Positions 40,138 to 49,020 are shown, numbered from the stretch's first letter. The stretch: 64,000 nucleotides of DNA from an uncultured Clostridia bacterium (GCA_944342025.1 CALVMD010000004.1:69201-133200); one strand, 5' to 3'. Translations and numbers: made by a program. Notes: a model not told the origin generated them from the sequence alone.

Positions 40138-41361
40138 CTAGTTGCTTTTGCCTGCGCTCAGCATTTTTTGCAGCAGCTGCGGGCCTTCCTGCAAAAAGAC
40201 GCCCGAATTTTTCGCCGCATCTTCGTTGTAGCGGTCGGCCCCGCAGCCGAGGTCTGCGGCAGTCGAATACAAAAGGTAGGGGACGGGGTCGGCGACGTGC
40301 GTGCGCACGGCGATCGGCGTCGGGCGGTCTGGACAGATCAGCATGATGAACGGTTCGCCTGCCGCCGCAAGGCCTTCCGTCAGCGGCCCGACCACTTTTT
40401 CGTCGATCTGCTCGATGGAGTATACTTTGTGGGCGATGTCGCCCTGATGCCCGCATTCGTCGGGAGCTTCCATATGGATGTAAACAAAATCAAGTCCGCC
40501 GAGAAGGGCGTTCAGCGCGGCGTTTGCTTTGCCCGCAAAATCGGTGTCGTAATTGCCCGTCGCGCCCGCAACGTTTATGATCTTCATGCCCGCGAGGATG
40601 CCGATCCCCTTTACCAGGTCGACTGCCGAAATGACGCCGCCTTTCAGCCCGTATTTCTGTTCAAAATTTTCGAGAGAAGGCTTGGTCCCTTCGCCCCAGA
40701 ACCAGACCGAATTGGCGGGATTTTTCCCCGCGGCGATGCGTGCGCGGTTGATCGGGTGATCTTTTAAGAGTTCGTACGACTTTTTCATCATGGAGAGGTA
40801 TCGTGCGCCGAGCGGGCCTTCGGGCAGGTGCCCTTTGATCGGTTTTCCCGTAATGTCGTGGGGAGGGGTGAGATCGTGCCCGGTCTTTCCGTTTTGTACG
40901 ACCAGACAATGGCGGTAGCTCACGCCCGCGTAGAGGGTCATGTCCTCTTCGTCGAGATGCTCTTTGAGATAAGACACGAGCGCTTGCGCTTCGCGCGTCG
41001 GGATTTCGCCCGCGCTGTAATCGAGCATGCGCTTGTCCTCGTAATTTTCTTCGTCGCTGACCGTCACCAGGTTGCAGCGCAGCGTGACGTCCGTGTTTTC
41101 GAGCGCGATGCCGATGGAAACGGCTTCCAGCGGCGAACGCCCTGTGTAGCAGTCGTGCGGGTCGTATCCCATGACCGAGAGATTCGCCACGTCGCTGCCC
41201 GGCTTGAAACCGTTCGGCACTGTTTTGCACAGTCCGATCTCCGCGTGCTTTGCAAGCGTGTCGATATGTGGCGTCTTTGCGTATTGCAGGGGCGTTTTGC
41301 CGCCCAGTTCTTTCAGTTTATAATCGGCCATTCCGTCGCCGAGTACGATGATGTATTTCAT
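40138..41361 (-). CDS. apgM: Cofactor-independent phosphoglycerate mutase, archaeal ApgM type
   Basis: A 407-residue metalloenzyme of the alkaline-phosphatase superfamily. MKYIIVLGDGMADYKLKELG with the metal-binding Asp, PGSDVANLSVMGYDP (nucleophile Ser region), YIHMEAPDECGHQGD and LICPDRPTPI (in place of the common DH pair) match ApgM. It would interconvert 3- and 2-phosphoglycerate, but bacterial members of this family have also been linked to homoserine kinase activity, so the role is open; no threonine genes are near. AAGGAATTC precedes the ATG. It is the last gene of a four-gene operon, 53 bases after ung. Confidence 0.85.
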   Translation of the reverse strand: MKYIIVLGDGMADYKLKELGGKTPLQYAKTPHIDTLAKHAEIGLCKTVPNGFKPGSDVANLSVMGYDPHDCYTGRSPLEAVSIGIALENTDVTLRCNLVTVSDEENYEDKRMLDYSAGEIPTREAQALVSYLKEHLDEEDMTLYAGVSYRHCLVVQNGKTGHDLTPPHDITGKPIKGHLPEGPLGARYLSMMKKSYELLKDHPINRARIAAGKNPANSVWFWGEGTKPSLENFEQKYGLKGGVISAVDLVKGIGILAGMKIINVAGATGNYDTDFAGKANAALNALLGGLDFVYIHMEAPDECGHQGDIAHKVYSIEQIDEKVVGPLTEGLAAAGEPFIMLICPDRPTPIAVRTHVADPVPYLLYSTAADLGCGADRYNEDAAKNSGVFLQEGPQLLQKMLSAGKSN

Positions 41362-41414
41362 AATGAATTCCTTTTAAATGGATAGAGTGCAGGCCGCGCG
41401 TATGCGCGTTCGGT

Positions 41415-42080
41415 TTAAAGCTGCCAATCGATGGGCGCTATACCGTGAGAGGCAAGGTATTCGTTGGTTTTGGAAAAGTGCCTGCATCCGAAAAATCCGT
41501 TGTATGCAGACAGGGGAGAGGGGTGCGCGCATTCCAGGATGAGGTGTTTCCGCCCGTCGATGAGCGGCTTTTTCGAGCGCGCGTTGCCGCCCCAGAGGAT
41601 GAATACGAGGTGTTCGCGCTTTTCGCTGAGAATGCGGATCACGTTGTCGGTGAACCATGTCCAGCCGCAGTCCTTGTGCGAGTTGGCGCGGTGCGCCCGC
41701 ACGGTCAGCGCGGTGTTCAGGAGGAGAACGCCCTGCTTTGCCCATTTGGTCAGATCGCCCGATTTTGGAATGGTGCAGCCCACGTCCGCTTTGAGTTCTT
41801 TGAAGATATTGATAAGCGACGGGGGCGGTTCCACGCCCTCTTTGACCGAAAAGCATAGCCCGTGCGCCTGTCCTTCGTTGTGGTAGGGGTCCTGCCCGAG
41901 GATGACGGCCTTGACGTCTGCAAGGGGCGTCAGTTTGAAACAATTGTAAATGTCGTACATATCGGGGTAGACGACGTGATGCGAATATTCGTCTTTGAGA
42001 AATTCGCGTATCTTTTTGTAATTTTCGCTTTCGAACAGGGGCGCGAGCGCCTCGTCCCAGCCGCCGCCGAGTTTGATCAT
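41415..42080 (-). CDS. ung: Uracil-DNA glycosylase, family 1
   Basis: Removes uracil from DNA. The 221-residue protein has the family 1 active site GQDPYHNEGQAHGLCFS (water-activating Asp), GVLLLNTALTVRAHRANSH, and the HPSPLSAYNGFFGCRHF loop containing the catalytic His. Length is normal (about 220-230). It starts 4 bases after the luxS stop, so it belongs to the mtnN-luxS operon although there is no functional link. Confidence 0.96.
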   Translation of the reverse strand: MIKLGGGWDEALAPLFESENYKKIREFLKDEYSHHVVYPDMYDIYNCFKLTPLADVKAVILGQDPYHNEGQAHGLCFSVKEGVEPPPSLINIFKELKADVGCTIPKSGDLTKWAKQGVLLLNTALTVRAHRANSHKDCGWTWFTDNVIRILSEKREHLVFILWGGNARSKKPLIDGRKHLILECAHPSPLSAYNGFFGCRHFSKTNEYLASHGIAPIDWQL

Positions 42081-42084
42081 TTTT

Positions 42085-42528
42085 TTATTCCCCCCGATCG
42101 TTAATGGTATTCAGAAGGGCAAGGTAAGCGGCGCATTCTTTTTTTGCGTCCGCAAGGTCGTGTTCGAGGTAATTTCCGCACTCTTCCTTTTTTGCGCCCG
42201 GCACCTCTTCCAAAAGAAGACTGTCCGCAAATGCTTTTTTGAGCATGCCGAGGACTTCGTTATAGCTGAGATCTTGCGTCAGCAGATAAAAGCCCGTGCG
42301 GCAGCCCATGGGGCCGAAGTAGACGATGCTTTCCTTTTGCTCTCCGTTGCGCAGGATGGTCGCCAGCATGTGTTCGATGCTGTGCAGGGCGCCCTGCCCG
42401 ATGTAGTCGCCCTCGTTAGGTCGCTTGAAACGAAGATCGAAGGTCGCGATGCCGTTTTTTGACACGGACATATACAGCCCGGGCATGAGTTTGTTGTGGT
42501 CTTTCTGAAAGGAAGGTATTTTATCCAT
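42085..42528 (-). CDS. luxS: S-ribosylhomocysteine lyase
   Basis: Splits S-ribosylhomocysteine into homocysteine and DPD, the precursor of the AI-2 signal. The 147-residue protein has the metal ligands HSIEHMLAT (His-x3-His) and GPMGCRTGFYLL (Cys), with FDLRFKRPNEG near the start. The ATG at 42528 is preferred over a TTG one codon earlier because GGAG sits 6 bases upstream of it. It overlaps the mtnN end by 8 bases; mtnN supplies its substrate, so the pair is the activated-methyl-cycle unit. Confidence 0.96.
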   Translation of the reverse strand: MDKIPSFQKDHNKLMPGLYMSVSKNGIATFDLRFKRPNEGDYIGQGALHSIEHMLATILRNGEQKESIVYFGPMGCRTGFYLLTQDLSYNEVLGMLKKAFADSLLLEEVPGAKKEECGNYLEHDLADAKKECAAYLALLNTINDRGE

Positions 42529-43177
42529 CAAGTTCTCCGAATATCTTTTCCATATTTTCGCCGAGCGCGGCGAGTGCCCGCTGCGTGAATTGTCTGTACT
42601 GCGTTACGCTTTCCGCGCCGATCTTGTTGGAGACGGCTTTGTATGCCGAAAAGGGTGTCCCCGTAAAATATGCGACGTGCGCGATCGCGGCGCCTTCCAT
42701 GTCGCGCACATCCGCGCCGAGTTCGTTCAAAAGCGGGATGTCTGCGAGGGAACTAGTCAATTTATCTCCCGTGGCGAGCGTTGCGCGGGGGAAAACCGTG
42801 TTCGCGCAAGCGAGCGGAAAGTAGGGGCCGGGATATTCGTTCAGGGTCCCTTTCTGCGTCCCGTTCACTTCGCTCAGGTCGAAATCATATTGCACCGCGC
42901 GCGAAACGCGGAAGACGGCCGCGATGTCCGTCCGCGCTGAAATGCCGCCCGCAAGTCCGAAATTCAGCAGTCTGTCCGCGCCGAGCTTTGCCGCGGCGAG
43001 CATGGCCGAAGCCGCGGCATTGGTCTTGCCCACGCCGGACAGCACCAGATAAAAATCTTTTCCGAAGGCGTTTCCCGCATAGATCTTTTTTCCGTACAGT
43101 GTGCGCTCTTCGGAAACGTGTGCACGGGACAGCAATTCGTCCGCCTCGTTTTGCATGGCAACGATGATGCTCAGCAT
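42521..43177 (-). CDS. mtnN: 5'-methylthioadenosine/S-adenosylhomocysteine nucleosidase
   Basis: Hydrolyses MTA and SAH to adenine and the ribosyl thioether. The 218-residue protein (usual about 230) starts MLSIIVAMQNEADELL; VLSGVGKTNAAASAML, NFGLAGGI and the C-terminal VRDMEGAAIAHVAY (catalytic Glu) are family signatures, with SNKIGAES (Asp position shifted to Gly-Ala) less standard. GGAGGAG lies 7 bases before the ATG at 43177; the longer open frame upstream crosses the promoter. It heads the operon mtnN-luxS-ung-apgM. Confidence 0.93.
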   Translation of the reverse strand: MLSIIVAMQNEADELLSRAHVSEERTLYGKKIYAGNAFGKDFYLVLSGVGKTNAAASAMLAAAKLGADRLLNFGLAGGISARTDIAAVFRVSRAVQYDFDLSEVNGTQKGTLNEYPGPYFPLACANTVFPRATLATGDKLTSSLADIPLLNELGADVRDMEGAAIAHVAYFTGTPFSAYKAVSNKIGAESVTQYRQFTQRALAALGENMEKIFGELDG

Positions 43178-43202
43178 ATTCTCTCCTCCGTTTCTCCTTT
43201 TT

Positions 43203-43232
43203 ATTTTATCATAAAACGGGCCGCGTTTGCAA
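43203..43232 (-). promoter_or_regulatory. Promoter of mtnN-luxS-ung-apgM
   Basis: Minus strand TTGCAA (43232-43227), 18 bases, TAAAAT (43208-43203). Confidence 0.7.
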
Positions 43233-43292
43233 ATTCTCCGCATAAAAAAACGGCGCCGCGGGCATAATATTTCAAAAAAACAGGAGGCAGGC

Positions 43293-44540
43293 ATGAACCC
43301 CTTTCAGGAGAAATCCAAACCCATCGAAAAGATCTACAAAAACTGGAAGAACATCAACGTAAAACCGTACGACAAAGAGGCGGTGGACCCGTATACCCGC
43401 GTCCGCATCATCCTGATGAACGGGACCGAATTCGAGGCGATCTGGAACACGGTGCGCTTTACCCGCCACTGCACGAACAACGACGTTCGCCGCGCCATGG
43501 CGATGATCCGCCGCGGCGAACAGCAGCAGCAAAAGCGGATCGCAAACCTGAAACCGCGAAACGAGAGTGCGCTCGAACACACGATCGGGTATGAACAGCT
43601 CGCGGTCGATCTCACTGCCATTTTGGCGCAGAGGGAAAAGAACGGATACGTGAAAAAACAGCTCGATTTCGCGCTCCTGGAAGATTTCGACCATCTTTAC
43701 CGCTATGCGGATCTTCTGAATTTCGAACGCGGCGTCCAAGCGGAAAAACTTGTCGGGAGCTATACCGAGATCATGCCGGGACGACCCACCGTCTCCGAGC
43801 CGAGACATCCCTTCGACGACGTGCGCTTTTATATCAACAATTTCCTGAACGATCCCGTCACCCGCCTGAACGTGGGCATCATCACGGCAGCGGAACAGCA
43901 GACGATGAATTACTACCTGAACATCGCAAACCTGCACGATTCGGAACTCGGCAGAAAACTGTATTCGGAGATCGCCATGATCGAAGAGCAACATGTGACG
44001 GGGTACGGCTGTCTTTCCGATCCGACGGTGAGCATGTATGACTGCATGGTCATGCACGAGTATACGGAATGCTACTTGTACTGGTCGTGCTATCAGGACG
44101 AGACGGACGCGCGCGTCAAAGACATCTGGCTGATGCATTTTGAAGAGGAATTGTCGCATCTTCGCTATGCCGCCGAACTTTTGGAGCGCTACGACGGAAA
44201 GGTTTGGCAGCAGCTGTTCCCCGAAGGCGGCGAATTCCCCGAACTGCTGCATTTTGCGCCTCAGAAAGAATATGTCCGCGAAGTGTTGAAGAGCGTACGC
44301 CTTTCGGGAAATGCAGAGTCGTTCGAAGACGTGAACGAACTGCCCGACAGGCATCGTTTCTTTTCTTACAACAAAGAGGTACAGGGGAACGTGAATACGC
44401 TCGCCAGTCATATGGTCATCGAAAAGAGCATCAAAAAATCGGGCAGGGACTACCGTTTTGAAGAAAAAGCGCATCCCGTCCGCGAACTCAAAGACGAAAA
44501 GAAGGACAACACCGACGTCGCCCGCATCAAGGGCGCTTGA
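43293..44540 (+). CDS. Ferritin-like (diiron fold) protein of unknown function
   Basis: A 415-residue soluble protein I do not recognise by name. ESALEHTIGYEQLAVDLTAI (about residues 90-108), MIEEQHVTGYG (about 230) and MHFEEELSHLRYAAELLERY (about 285-303) contain Glu and ExxH pairs spaced as in the four-helix diiron/ferritin superfamily. The N-terminal 60 residues are basic and Trp/Tyr-rich, and the C-terminal 100 are charged. It may be an oxidase, hydroxylase or iron store, or a structural relative that lost metal. AGGAGG precedes the ATG at 43293 and a strong terminator follows, so it is a single-gene unit. Confidence 0.7.
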   Translation: MNPFQEKSKPIEKIYKNWKNINVKPYDKEAVDPYTRVRIILMNGTEFEAIWNTVRFTRHCTNNDVRRAMAMIRRGEQQQQKRIANLKPRNESALEHTIGYEQLAVDLTAILAQREKNGYVKKQLDFALLEDFDHLYRYADLLNFERGVQAEKLVGSYTEIMPGRPTVSEPRHPFDDVRFYINNFLNDPVTRLNVGIITAAEQQTMNYYLNIANLHDSELGRKLYSEIAMIEEQHVTGYGCLSDPTVSMYDCMVMHEYTECYLYWSCYQDETDARVKDIWLMHFEEELSHLRYAAELLERYDGKVWQQLFPEGGEFPELLHFAPQKEYVREVLKSVRLSGNAESFEDVNELPDRHRFFSYNKEVQGNVNTLASHMVIEKSIKKSGRDYRFEEKAHPVRELKDEKKDNTDVARIKGA

Positions 44541-44556
44541 AAAGCTCTGCAATGCT

Positions 44557-44584
44557 GCCCGCCGTTTGTACGGCGGGCTTTTTT
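44557..44584 (+). terminator. Strong terminator of the ferritin-like gene
   Basis: A 9-bp GC stem (44557-44565 with 44570-44578) followed by six T. Confidence 0.9.
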
Positions 44585-44614
44585 ATATTGCGCGGGCGCA
44601 TGCGGGCAAATAAC

Positions 44615-44643
44615 TTTACTTTGCGGGCGCATTATGATATAAT
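44615..44643 (+). promoter_or_regulatory. Promoter of exonuclease-methyltransferase operon
   Basis: TTTACT (44615-44620), 17 bases, TATAAT (44638-44643). Confidence 0.7.
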
Positions 44644-44672
44644 GCAAAGGAATATATCGGCGGTCGGCGGCT

Positions 44673-45647
44673 ATGCAGTACGTTTTTTTCGATATCGAGT
44701 GCGCGTGCGTTTATAAAAATGTGGCCAAGATCTGCGTCTTCGGCTATTGCGTGTGCGACGAGCAATTCAATATTCTGAAAAAAGAGGATATCCTCATCAA
44801 TCCGAACGGGAAGTTTCATCTGACCGATCGGGGCGGAGAGGGTATCGTTTTGCCGTATGACTATGCGGAATTTAAAAAATATCCCGACTTTCCGCACTTT
44901 TATCCCAAGATCAAGGAAATTTTGGAAGGGGAAGACAAGCTCGTGTTCGGACACGCCGCCGTCAACGACGTCAAATATTTATGCCTCGAAACGCGTCGGT
45001 ACAAGCTGCCTTCTTTCAGTTTCCGTTTTGCCGACACGCAGGTCATGTATATGGCTATGACCAATACGTTTGACCGCCAGGCGGGATTGGAGGCGCTCAC
45101 GGAGATCTTCGAGGTCGAATATACGCCGCATTGCGCGGCCGATGATGCGTACGCCACGATGAAGATCGCCGAGGCCATGTGCGACAAAGAGGGAAAAACT
45201 TTGCCCGAGCTGATCGAGCATTGCCGGCTCCGCCTCGGAAAGATCGGGGATTATCAGTTTTCCGGCTGTTCTTCGCAGGCGCGGGCAAAATACATCAGCG
45301 ACAAGGCGAAGGCAAAGCGCGAGAAGGGGGAACGCCGCGCGAAATTCAATGATTTCGTCTACGGCTACCGCGTAAAACCGCAGTCCCGCGAATTCAAGGG
45401 ACGCAGATTCAGTTTTTCCAGGAGCATCGAAGAGGACGTGCCGCTCGCAAAGCGCCTTGTCAAGGCGATCGTGGCGCGCGGCGGCAGATATTCGATGAAA
45501 CTTTCCGGCTGTAACGTCTTTATCGAAGAGGACGGCGATACGAGCGTGCGCCGCGACGCCGCGCACAAATTGCTCGGCGAGGGCGCGATCGACGAGATCT
45601 ATACGCTCTCCGATTTCAAGCGCGTCCTTTGGGCGGAGGAAGAATGA
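44673..45647 (+). CDS. DEDDh 3'-5' exonuclease with BRCT-like C-terminus
   Basis: A 324-residue DnaQ-fold protein. FFDIECACV gives the first Asp and Glu, GHAAVNDVKYL the second Asp, and HCAADDAYATMKIAEAM the His and last Asp of the DEDDh set. After a basic linker (about 205-245, rich in Lys and Arg) the C-terminal 80 residues (RRFSFSRSIEEDVPLAKRLV, IVARGGRYSMKLSGCNVFIE) look like a BRCT domain, which binds DNA ends or partner proteins. This pairing suggests a repair nuclease rather than a polymerase proofreader. It has a weak ribosome site and overlaps the next gene by ATGA. Confidence 0.82.
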   Translation: MQYVFFDIECACVYKNVAKICVFGYCVCDEQFNILKKEDILINPNGKFHLTDRGGEGIVLPYDYAEFKKYPDFPHFYPKIKEILEGEDKLVFGHAAVNDVKYLCLETRRYKLPSFSFRFADTQVMYMAMTNTFDRQAGLEALTEIFEVEYTPHCAADDAYATMKIAEAMCDKEGKTLPELIEHCRLRLGKIGDYQFSGCSSQARAKYISDKAKAKREKGERRAKFNDFVYGYRVKPQSREFKGRRFSFSRSIEEDVPLAKRLVKAIVARGGRYSMKLSGCNVFIEEDGDTSVRRDAAHKLLGEGAIDEIYTLSDFKRVLWAEEE

Positions 45648-46933
45648 TGCTCCCCGAAAAGTATGCGGAGCGGATCCGTGCGTCCCTTGCGGACGCAGAC
45701 AGTTATATGGAGTGTATGGCGCAGCCCCCCGCAAAGGGTGCGCGCGTCAACAGCCTGAAAATATCGGACGAAGAATTTTTATCCCGCGGGTTTTTGCAGA
45801 CCGAAGGAAAAGTCCCGTGGGCGGAGCACGGCTATTATATCGCAGACGAAAAGCCCGGCAAGAGCATATACTTCCATGCGGGGCTTTTTTATGTGCAGGA
45901 GCCGAGCGCGATGTGCGCGGCGCCCCTTTTGGACGCGAAACCGGGCGAACGCGTTCTCGATCTTTGTTCCGCGCCCGGCGGAAAGGGGACGCAGTTGGCT
46001 GCCGCCATGCGGGGCGCGGGAATCCTCGTCCTCAATGAAAAGATTCCGTCCCGGGCGGCGGTGCTTTCGGAAAACGTCGAGCGGATGGGCATAGCCAACG
46101 CCGTCGTGCTGTGCGCCGATCCCGCCGCGCTCGAAGAGCGCTTTTGCGGATATTTTGATAAGATTCTCGTGGATGCACCTTGCTCGGGCGAGGGGATGAT
46201 GCGCAAAGAAGCTGCCGCCTTAGCCGAGTGGAGCGAAGAAAACGTTAAAATGTGTGCGGGCCGCCAGCGCAAAATTCTGGAAAGCGCGGCGAAAATGCTG
46301 CGGCCGGGCGGCAGGCTCGTCTATTCCACCTGCACTTTTTCCGAAGAGGAGGACGAGGAAAATGCGGCATGGTTGGCCTCGCGCGGTTTTGCGCTCTTGC
46401 AAGAGGAAAAGCTTTGGCCGCACCGCGTGCGCGGCGAAGGGCACTTTGCGGCACTTTTGCAAAAGGACGAGGGCGCGGAATGTGCGGGACGTATCGGCAA
46501 AAATCCGCCTGCAGATAAAAAGGCGGCCGCGCTGTGGCGCACTTTTGCGAAGGGGAACCTCCTTTCCCTGCCCGAAGGAGGAGAACTTCTCTCTTTCGGG
46601 GATGCGTTGTATCTCGTTCCCGAGGAGCTTTTTTCGTTGAAGGGACTCAAAGTTTTGCGGGCGGGCATCCGCCTGGGGACCGTGAAAGGGGACAGGTTCG
46701 AGCCCGATCACGCGCTGGCGATGGCGGCGGGGGTGCGCTTTGCAAGCGTCTGTGCTCTTACGGAAGAGGGCGCGGCGGCGTATCTTCGGGGAGAAGAGGT
46801 CGCCTCGGACGGCGCGAAGGGATGGTGCGCTGCCGAGAGAGACGGCTTTGCGCTCGGTTTGGGGAAAATCGCGGGCGGCGTCATGAAAAACAAGTACCCC
46901 AAGGGACTGCGCGTAAATCGGGCCGCTTTTTGA
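45644..46933 (+). CDS. RsmF/NOL1-type rRNA cytosine-5 methyltransferase
   Basis: A 429-residue SAM-dependent methyltransferase for cytosine in rRNA. The N-terminal PUA-like part is followed by the SAM-binding loop DLCSAPGGKGTQLAAAM, the catalytic VDAPCSGEGMMRKE and the second Cys in YSTCTFSEEEDEENAAW. The C-terminal 150 residues form the RsmF-like RNA-binding region ending in KYPKGLRVNRAAF. ATG at 45644 overlaps the exonuclease stop; a second ATG directly after it has better spacing to GGAGGA and may be the true start. Confidence 0.92.
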   Translation: MMLPEKYAERIRASLADADSYMECMAQPPAKGARVNSLKISDEEFLSRGFLQTEGKVPWAEHGYYIADEKPGKSIYFHAGLFYVQEPSAMCAAPLLDAKPGERVLDLCSAPGGKGTQLAAAMRGAGILVLNEKIPSRAAVLSENVERMGIANAVVLCADPAALEERFCGYFDKILVDAPCSGEGMMRKEAAALAEWSEENVKMCAGRQRKILESAAKMLRPGGRLVYSTCTFSEEEDEENAAWLASRGFALLQEEKLWPHRVRGEGHFAALLQKDEGAECAGRIGKNPPADKKAAALWRTFAKGNLLSLPEGGELLSFGDALYLVPEELFSLKGLKVLRAGIRLGTVKGDRFEPDHALAMAAGVRFASVCALTEEGAAAYLRGEEVASDGAKGWCAAERDGFALGLGKIAGGVMKNKYPKGLRVNRAAF

Positions 46934-46954
46934 CGGATACGCACCGGTTTTCGC

Positions 46955-46983
46955 TTGCAATTTGCGATCGAAAAGATTAAAAT
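46955..46983 (+). promoter_or_regulatory. Promoter of aspS
   Basis: TTGCAA (46955-46960), 17 bases, TAAAAT (46978-46983). Confidence 0.65.
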
Positions 46984-47017
46984 AGACATTGAAATTTATC
47001 GGAGAGGTTTAACGGAT

Positions 47018-48349
47018 ATGGAGAAAATGGACGGCGAGATCAGAACGAACTGCGTCGCATACAAAGATTTCCCCGCGCACGCGGGCGAAGAGGTGGTCAT
47101 CAAAGGGATGATCCACCGCATCCGCGAGATGACGGGCTTTGCCTTCGTCATTATCCGCACTGCACGCGAGGTGATTCAGTGCGTGTATTCGCCCGATTTT
47201 TCCGATTACCGCATGGACGATACGGTAGTCGAAGGGTGCGCGGTCAAAGTTACGGGCAAAATCGTCAAAGATCAGACGCGCGACGATCGTTACGAAATGC
47301 AGATCCACGGGATCGAAGTGCTCTCGACGCCCGCCGAGCAGATGCCCATCGTCATCAATAAAAAGCAGCTGGACAATATACCGCTCGATCTCAATCTGAA
47401 CATGCGCCCCGTAACGCTGCGCAACCCGAAGGAACGCGCGGTCTTCAAGATCCAGGAAGGCATTGCGCGCGGTTTTCGCGAGTTTTTATTTGCGCAGGGC
47501 TTTACCGAGATCCGTACGCCCAAGATCAACGCTCAGGGCGCCGAGGGCGGCGCAAACATCTTCAAGCTCGATTATTTCGGAAAGCAGGTGTTCCTCGCGC
47601 AGAGCCCGCAATTTTATAAACAGATGCTCGTTCCTATTTATGAACGCGTGTTCGAGGTCGGGCCGGTGTTCCGCGCAGAGCATCACGATACGTCGCGCCA
47701 TCTCAACGAATATATCAGCATGGATTTCGAGATGGGCTTCATCGACAGCTTTTACGACATCATGAACATGGAGACGGGCGCACTGAAATATATCATGGCG
47801 CTTTTGAAAAGGGATTACGCCGAAGAGATCGCCCTTCTCAACGTCAACCTTCCCGAGATCGGAGAAATCCCGATCGTCAAGTTCATGGATGCGAAGGACA
47901 TCATCGTCAAAAAGTTCAAGAAAAAAATCACCGACTTCCGCGATTTCGAGCCGGAAGAGGAACAGCTGCTCGGCAAGTGGGCGAAACAGGAATATAATTC
48001 AGACTTCCTGTTCGTCACTCATTATCCGTCCGAAAAGAGGCCGTTCTACGCGATGGACGACCCTGCGGATCCGAAGTATACCCTCAGTTTCGACCTTTTG
48101 TTCCGCGGCATCGAAATCACGACGGGCGGACAGCGTATCCATGATTACAATGAACAGGTCGCCAAGATGAAAGCGCGCGGCATGAACCCGGACGACTTCG
48201 AAAGCTACCTGATGGCGCATAAATACGGCATGCCGCCGCACGGCGGATTGGGGCTCGGGCTGGAGCGCATCACCATGCACCTTCTCGGTTTCAAAAATGT
48301 GCGCTATGCGTCCATGTTCCCGAGAGATATCAACAGAGTGACTCCTTAA
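47018..48349 (+). CDS. aspS: Archaeal-type aspartyl-tRNA synthetase (probably non-discriminating)
   Basis: Class II synthetase of 443 residues, much shorter than the usual bacterial AspRS (about 590) because the GAD insertion is absent. An N-terminal OB fold (VVIKGMIHRIREMTGFAFVI) binds the anticodon; FLAQSPQFYKQM, FRAEHHDTSRHLNEYISMDF and GLGLGLERITMHLLG are the class II motifs in AspRS rather than AsnRS form. Archaeal-type enzymes in bacteria often charge both tRNA-Asp and tRNA-Asn and rely on GatCAB amidation, so Asn-tRNA may be made indirectly. GGAGAGG lies 10 bases before the chosen ATG; a second ATG is three codons later. No T-box is present. Confidence 0.9.
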   Translation: MEKMDGEIRTNCVAYKDFPAHAGEEVVIKGMIHRIREMTGFAFVIIRTAREVIQCVYSPDFSDYRMDDTVVEGCAVKVTGKIVKDQTRDDRYEMQIHGIEVLSTPAEQMPIVINKKQLDNIPLDLNLNMRPVTLRNPKERAVFKIQEGIARGFREFLFAQGFTEIRTPKINAQGAEGGANIFKLDYFGKQVFLAQSPQFYKQMLVPIYERVFEVGPVFRAEHHDTSRHLNEYISMDFEMGFIDSFYDIMNMETGALKYIMALLKRDYAEEIALLNVNLPEIGEIPIVKFMDAKDIIVKKFKKKITDFRDFEPEEEQLLGKWAKQEYNSDFLFVTHYPSEKRPFYAMDDPADPKYTLSFDLLFRGIEITTGGQRIHDYNEQVAKMKARGMNPDDFESYLMAHKYGMPPHGGLGLGLERITMHLLGFKNVRYASMFPRDINRVTP

Positions 48350-48364
48350 GTTGTGCTTTATTTT

Positions 48365-48395
48365 GCCCTCGCCGCGAAAGCGGCGAGGGCTTTGC
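48365..48395 (+). terminator. Terminator of aspS
   Basis: An 11-bp perfect stem with GAAA tetraloop (48365-48375 with 48380-48390) followed by only CTTTGCT. Confidence 0.55.
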
Positions 48396-48456
48396 TGCAA
48401 AAAGCTTGCTGAAGGGGGCAGAGTCGGCTCTTTATTCTATAAAACGGGAGAAAACA

Positions 48457-49020
48457 ATGGATCGCATAGGAGAAAAGATCTATCGGCTTCGAAAACGAGA
48501 GGGGTTATCGCAGGAAGAGTTGGGGAGCCGTGTGGGCGTAACGAGGCAAACGGTGTCGAAATGGGAGACGGGGACAATGTGTCCCGAGTCAGATAAAATC
48601 AAGGCGCTGAGCGGTGTTTTAGGCGTTTCCGTCGATTATTTCTTTTTTGACGTGCCTCCGTCGCCGATGGCGGAAGAGGCGGCGCTCGCGTCGGAAGGGT
48701 TCTCGTTGCAAAAGGAAGAGGAATTGTCGCCGGAGCTTTTTGATCGGGAAGAGAGGGGACGCGGCAAAGTTTCTTTAAAAACGATTTTCTTTACGGTGGT
48801 CGGTTCGCTTGCTGCGGCTTTGGTGTTGACGGTGATGGTCGTTTGCGCGATCATTTTGATTTCCATCGGGACGAACGGCGCAGACGAAACGGTCATTGCC
48901 GTATTTGTCAATATCGATGAGAAAGGGAATTTGTGGATTGTTTTAGCTGTTTCGGCGGTTGTTTTTGCAAGTTTGCTGGCTTATTTGATTGTTAAGCTGA
49001 AAAAATTTTTAAAAAAGTGA
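48457..49020 (+). CDS. Small XRE-family regulator with two membrane helices
   Basis: A 187-residue protein: the N-terminal helix-turn-helix (MDRIGEKIYRLRKREGLSQE, RVGVTRQTVSKWETGTMCPE) spans about residues 5-60, an acidic linker follows, and two hydrophobic helices lie at about 108-132 and 158-178 with a basic end (KLKKFLKK). It resembles membrane-tethered XRE proteins that sit beside genes for envelope or exported proteins. GGGAG precedes the ATG. The next gene encodes a small exported protein, which might be under its control, but a terminator separates them. Confidence 0.82.
   Translation: MDRIGEKIYRLRKREGLSQEELGSRVGVTRQTVSKWETGTMCPESDKIKALSGVLGVSVDYFFFDVPPSPMAEEAALASEGFSLQKEEELSPELFDREERGRGKVSLKTIFFTVVGSLAAALVLTVMVVCAIILISIGTNGADETVIAVFVNIDEKGNLWIVLAVSAVVFASLLAYLIVKLKKFLKK

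Noticed and set aside
39938-40141. 67-codon plus-strand ORF between tRNA-Gly and apgM
   Set aside because: No ribosome site or protein features, and it lies in the downstream region of a minus-strand operon.
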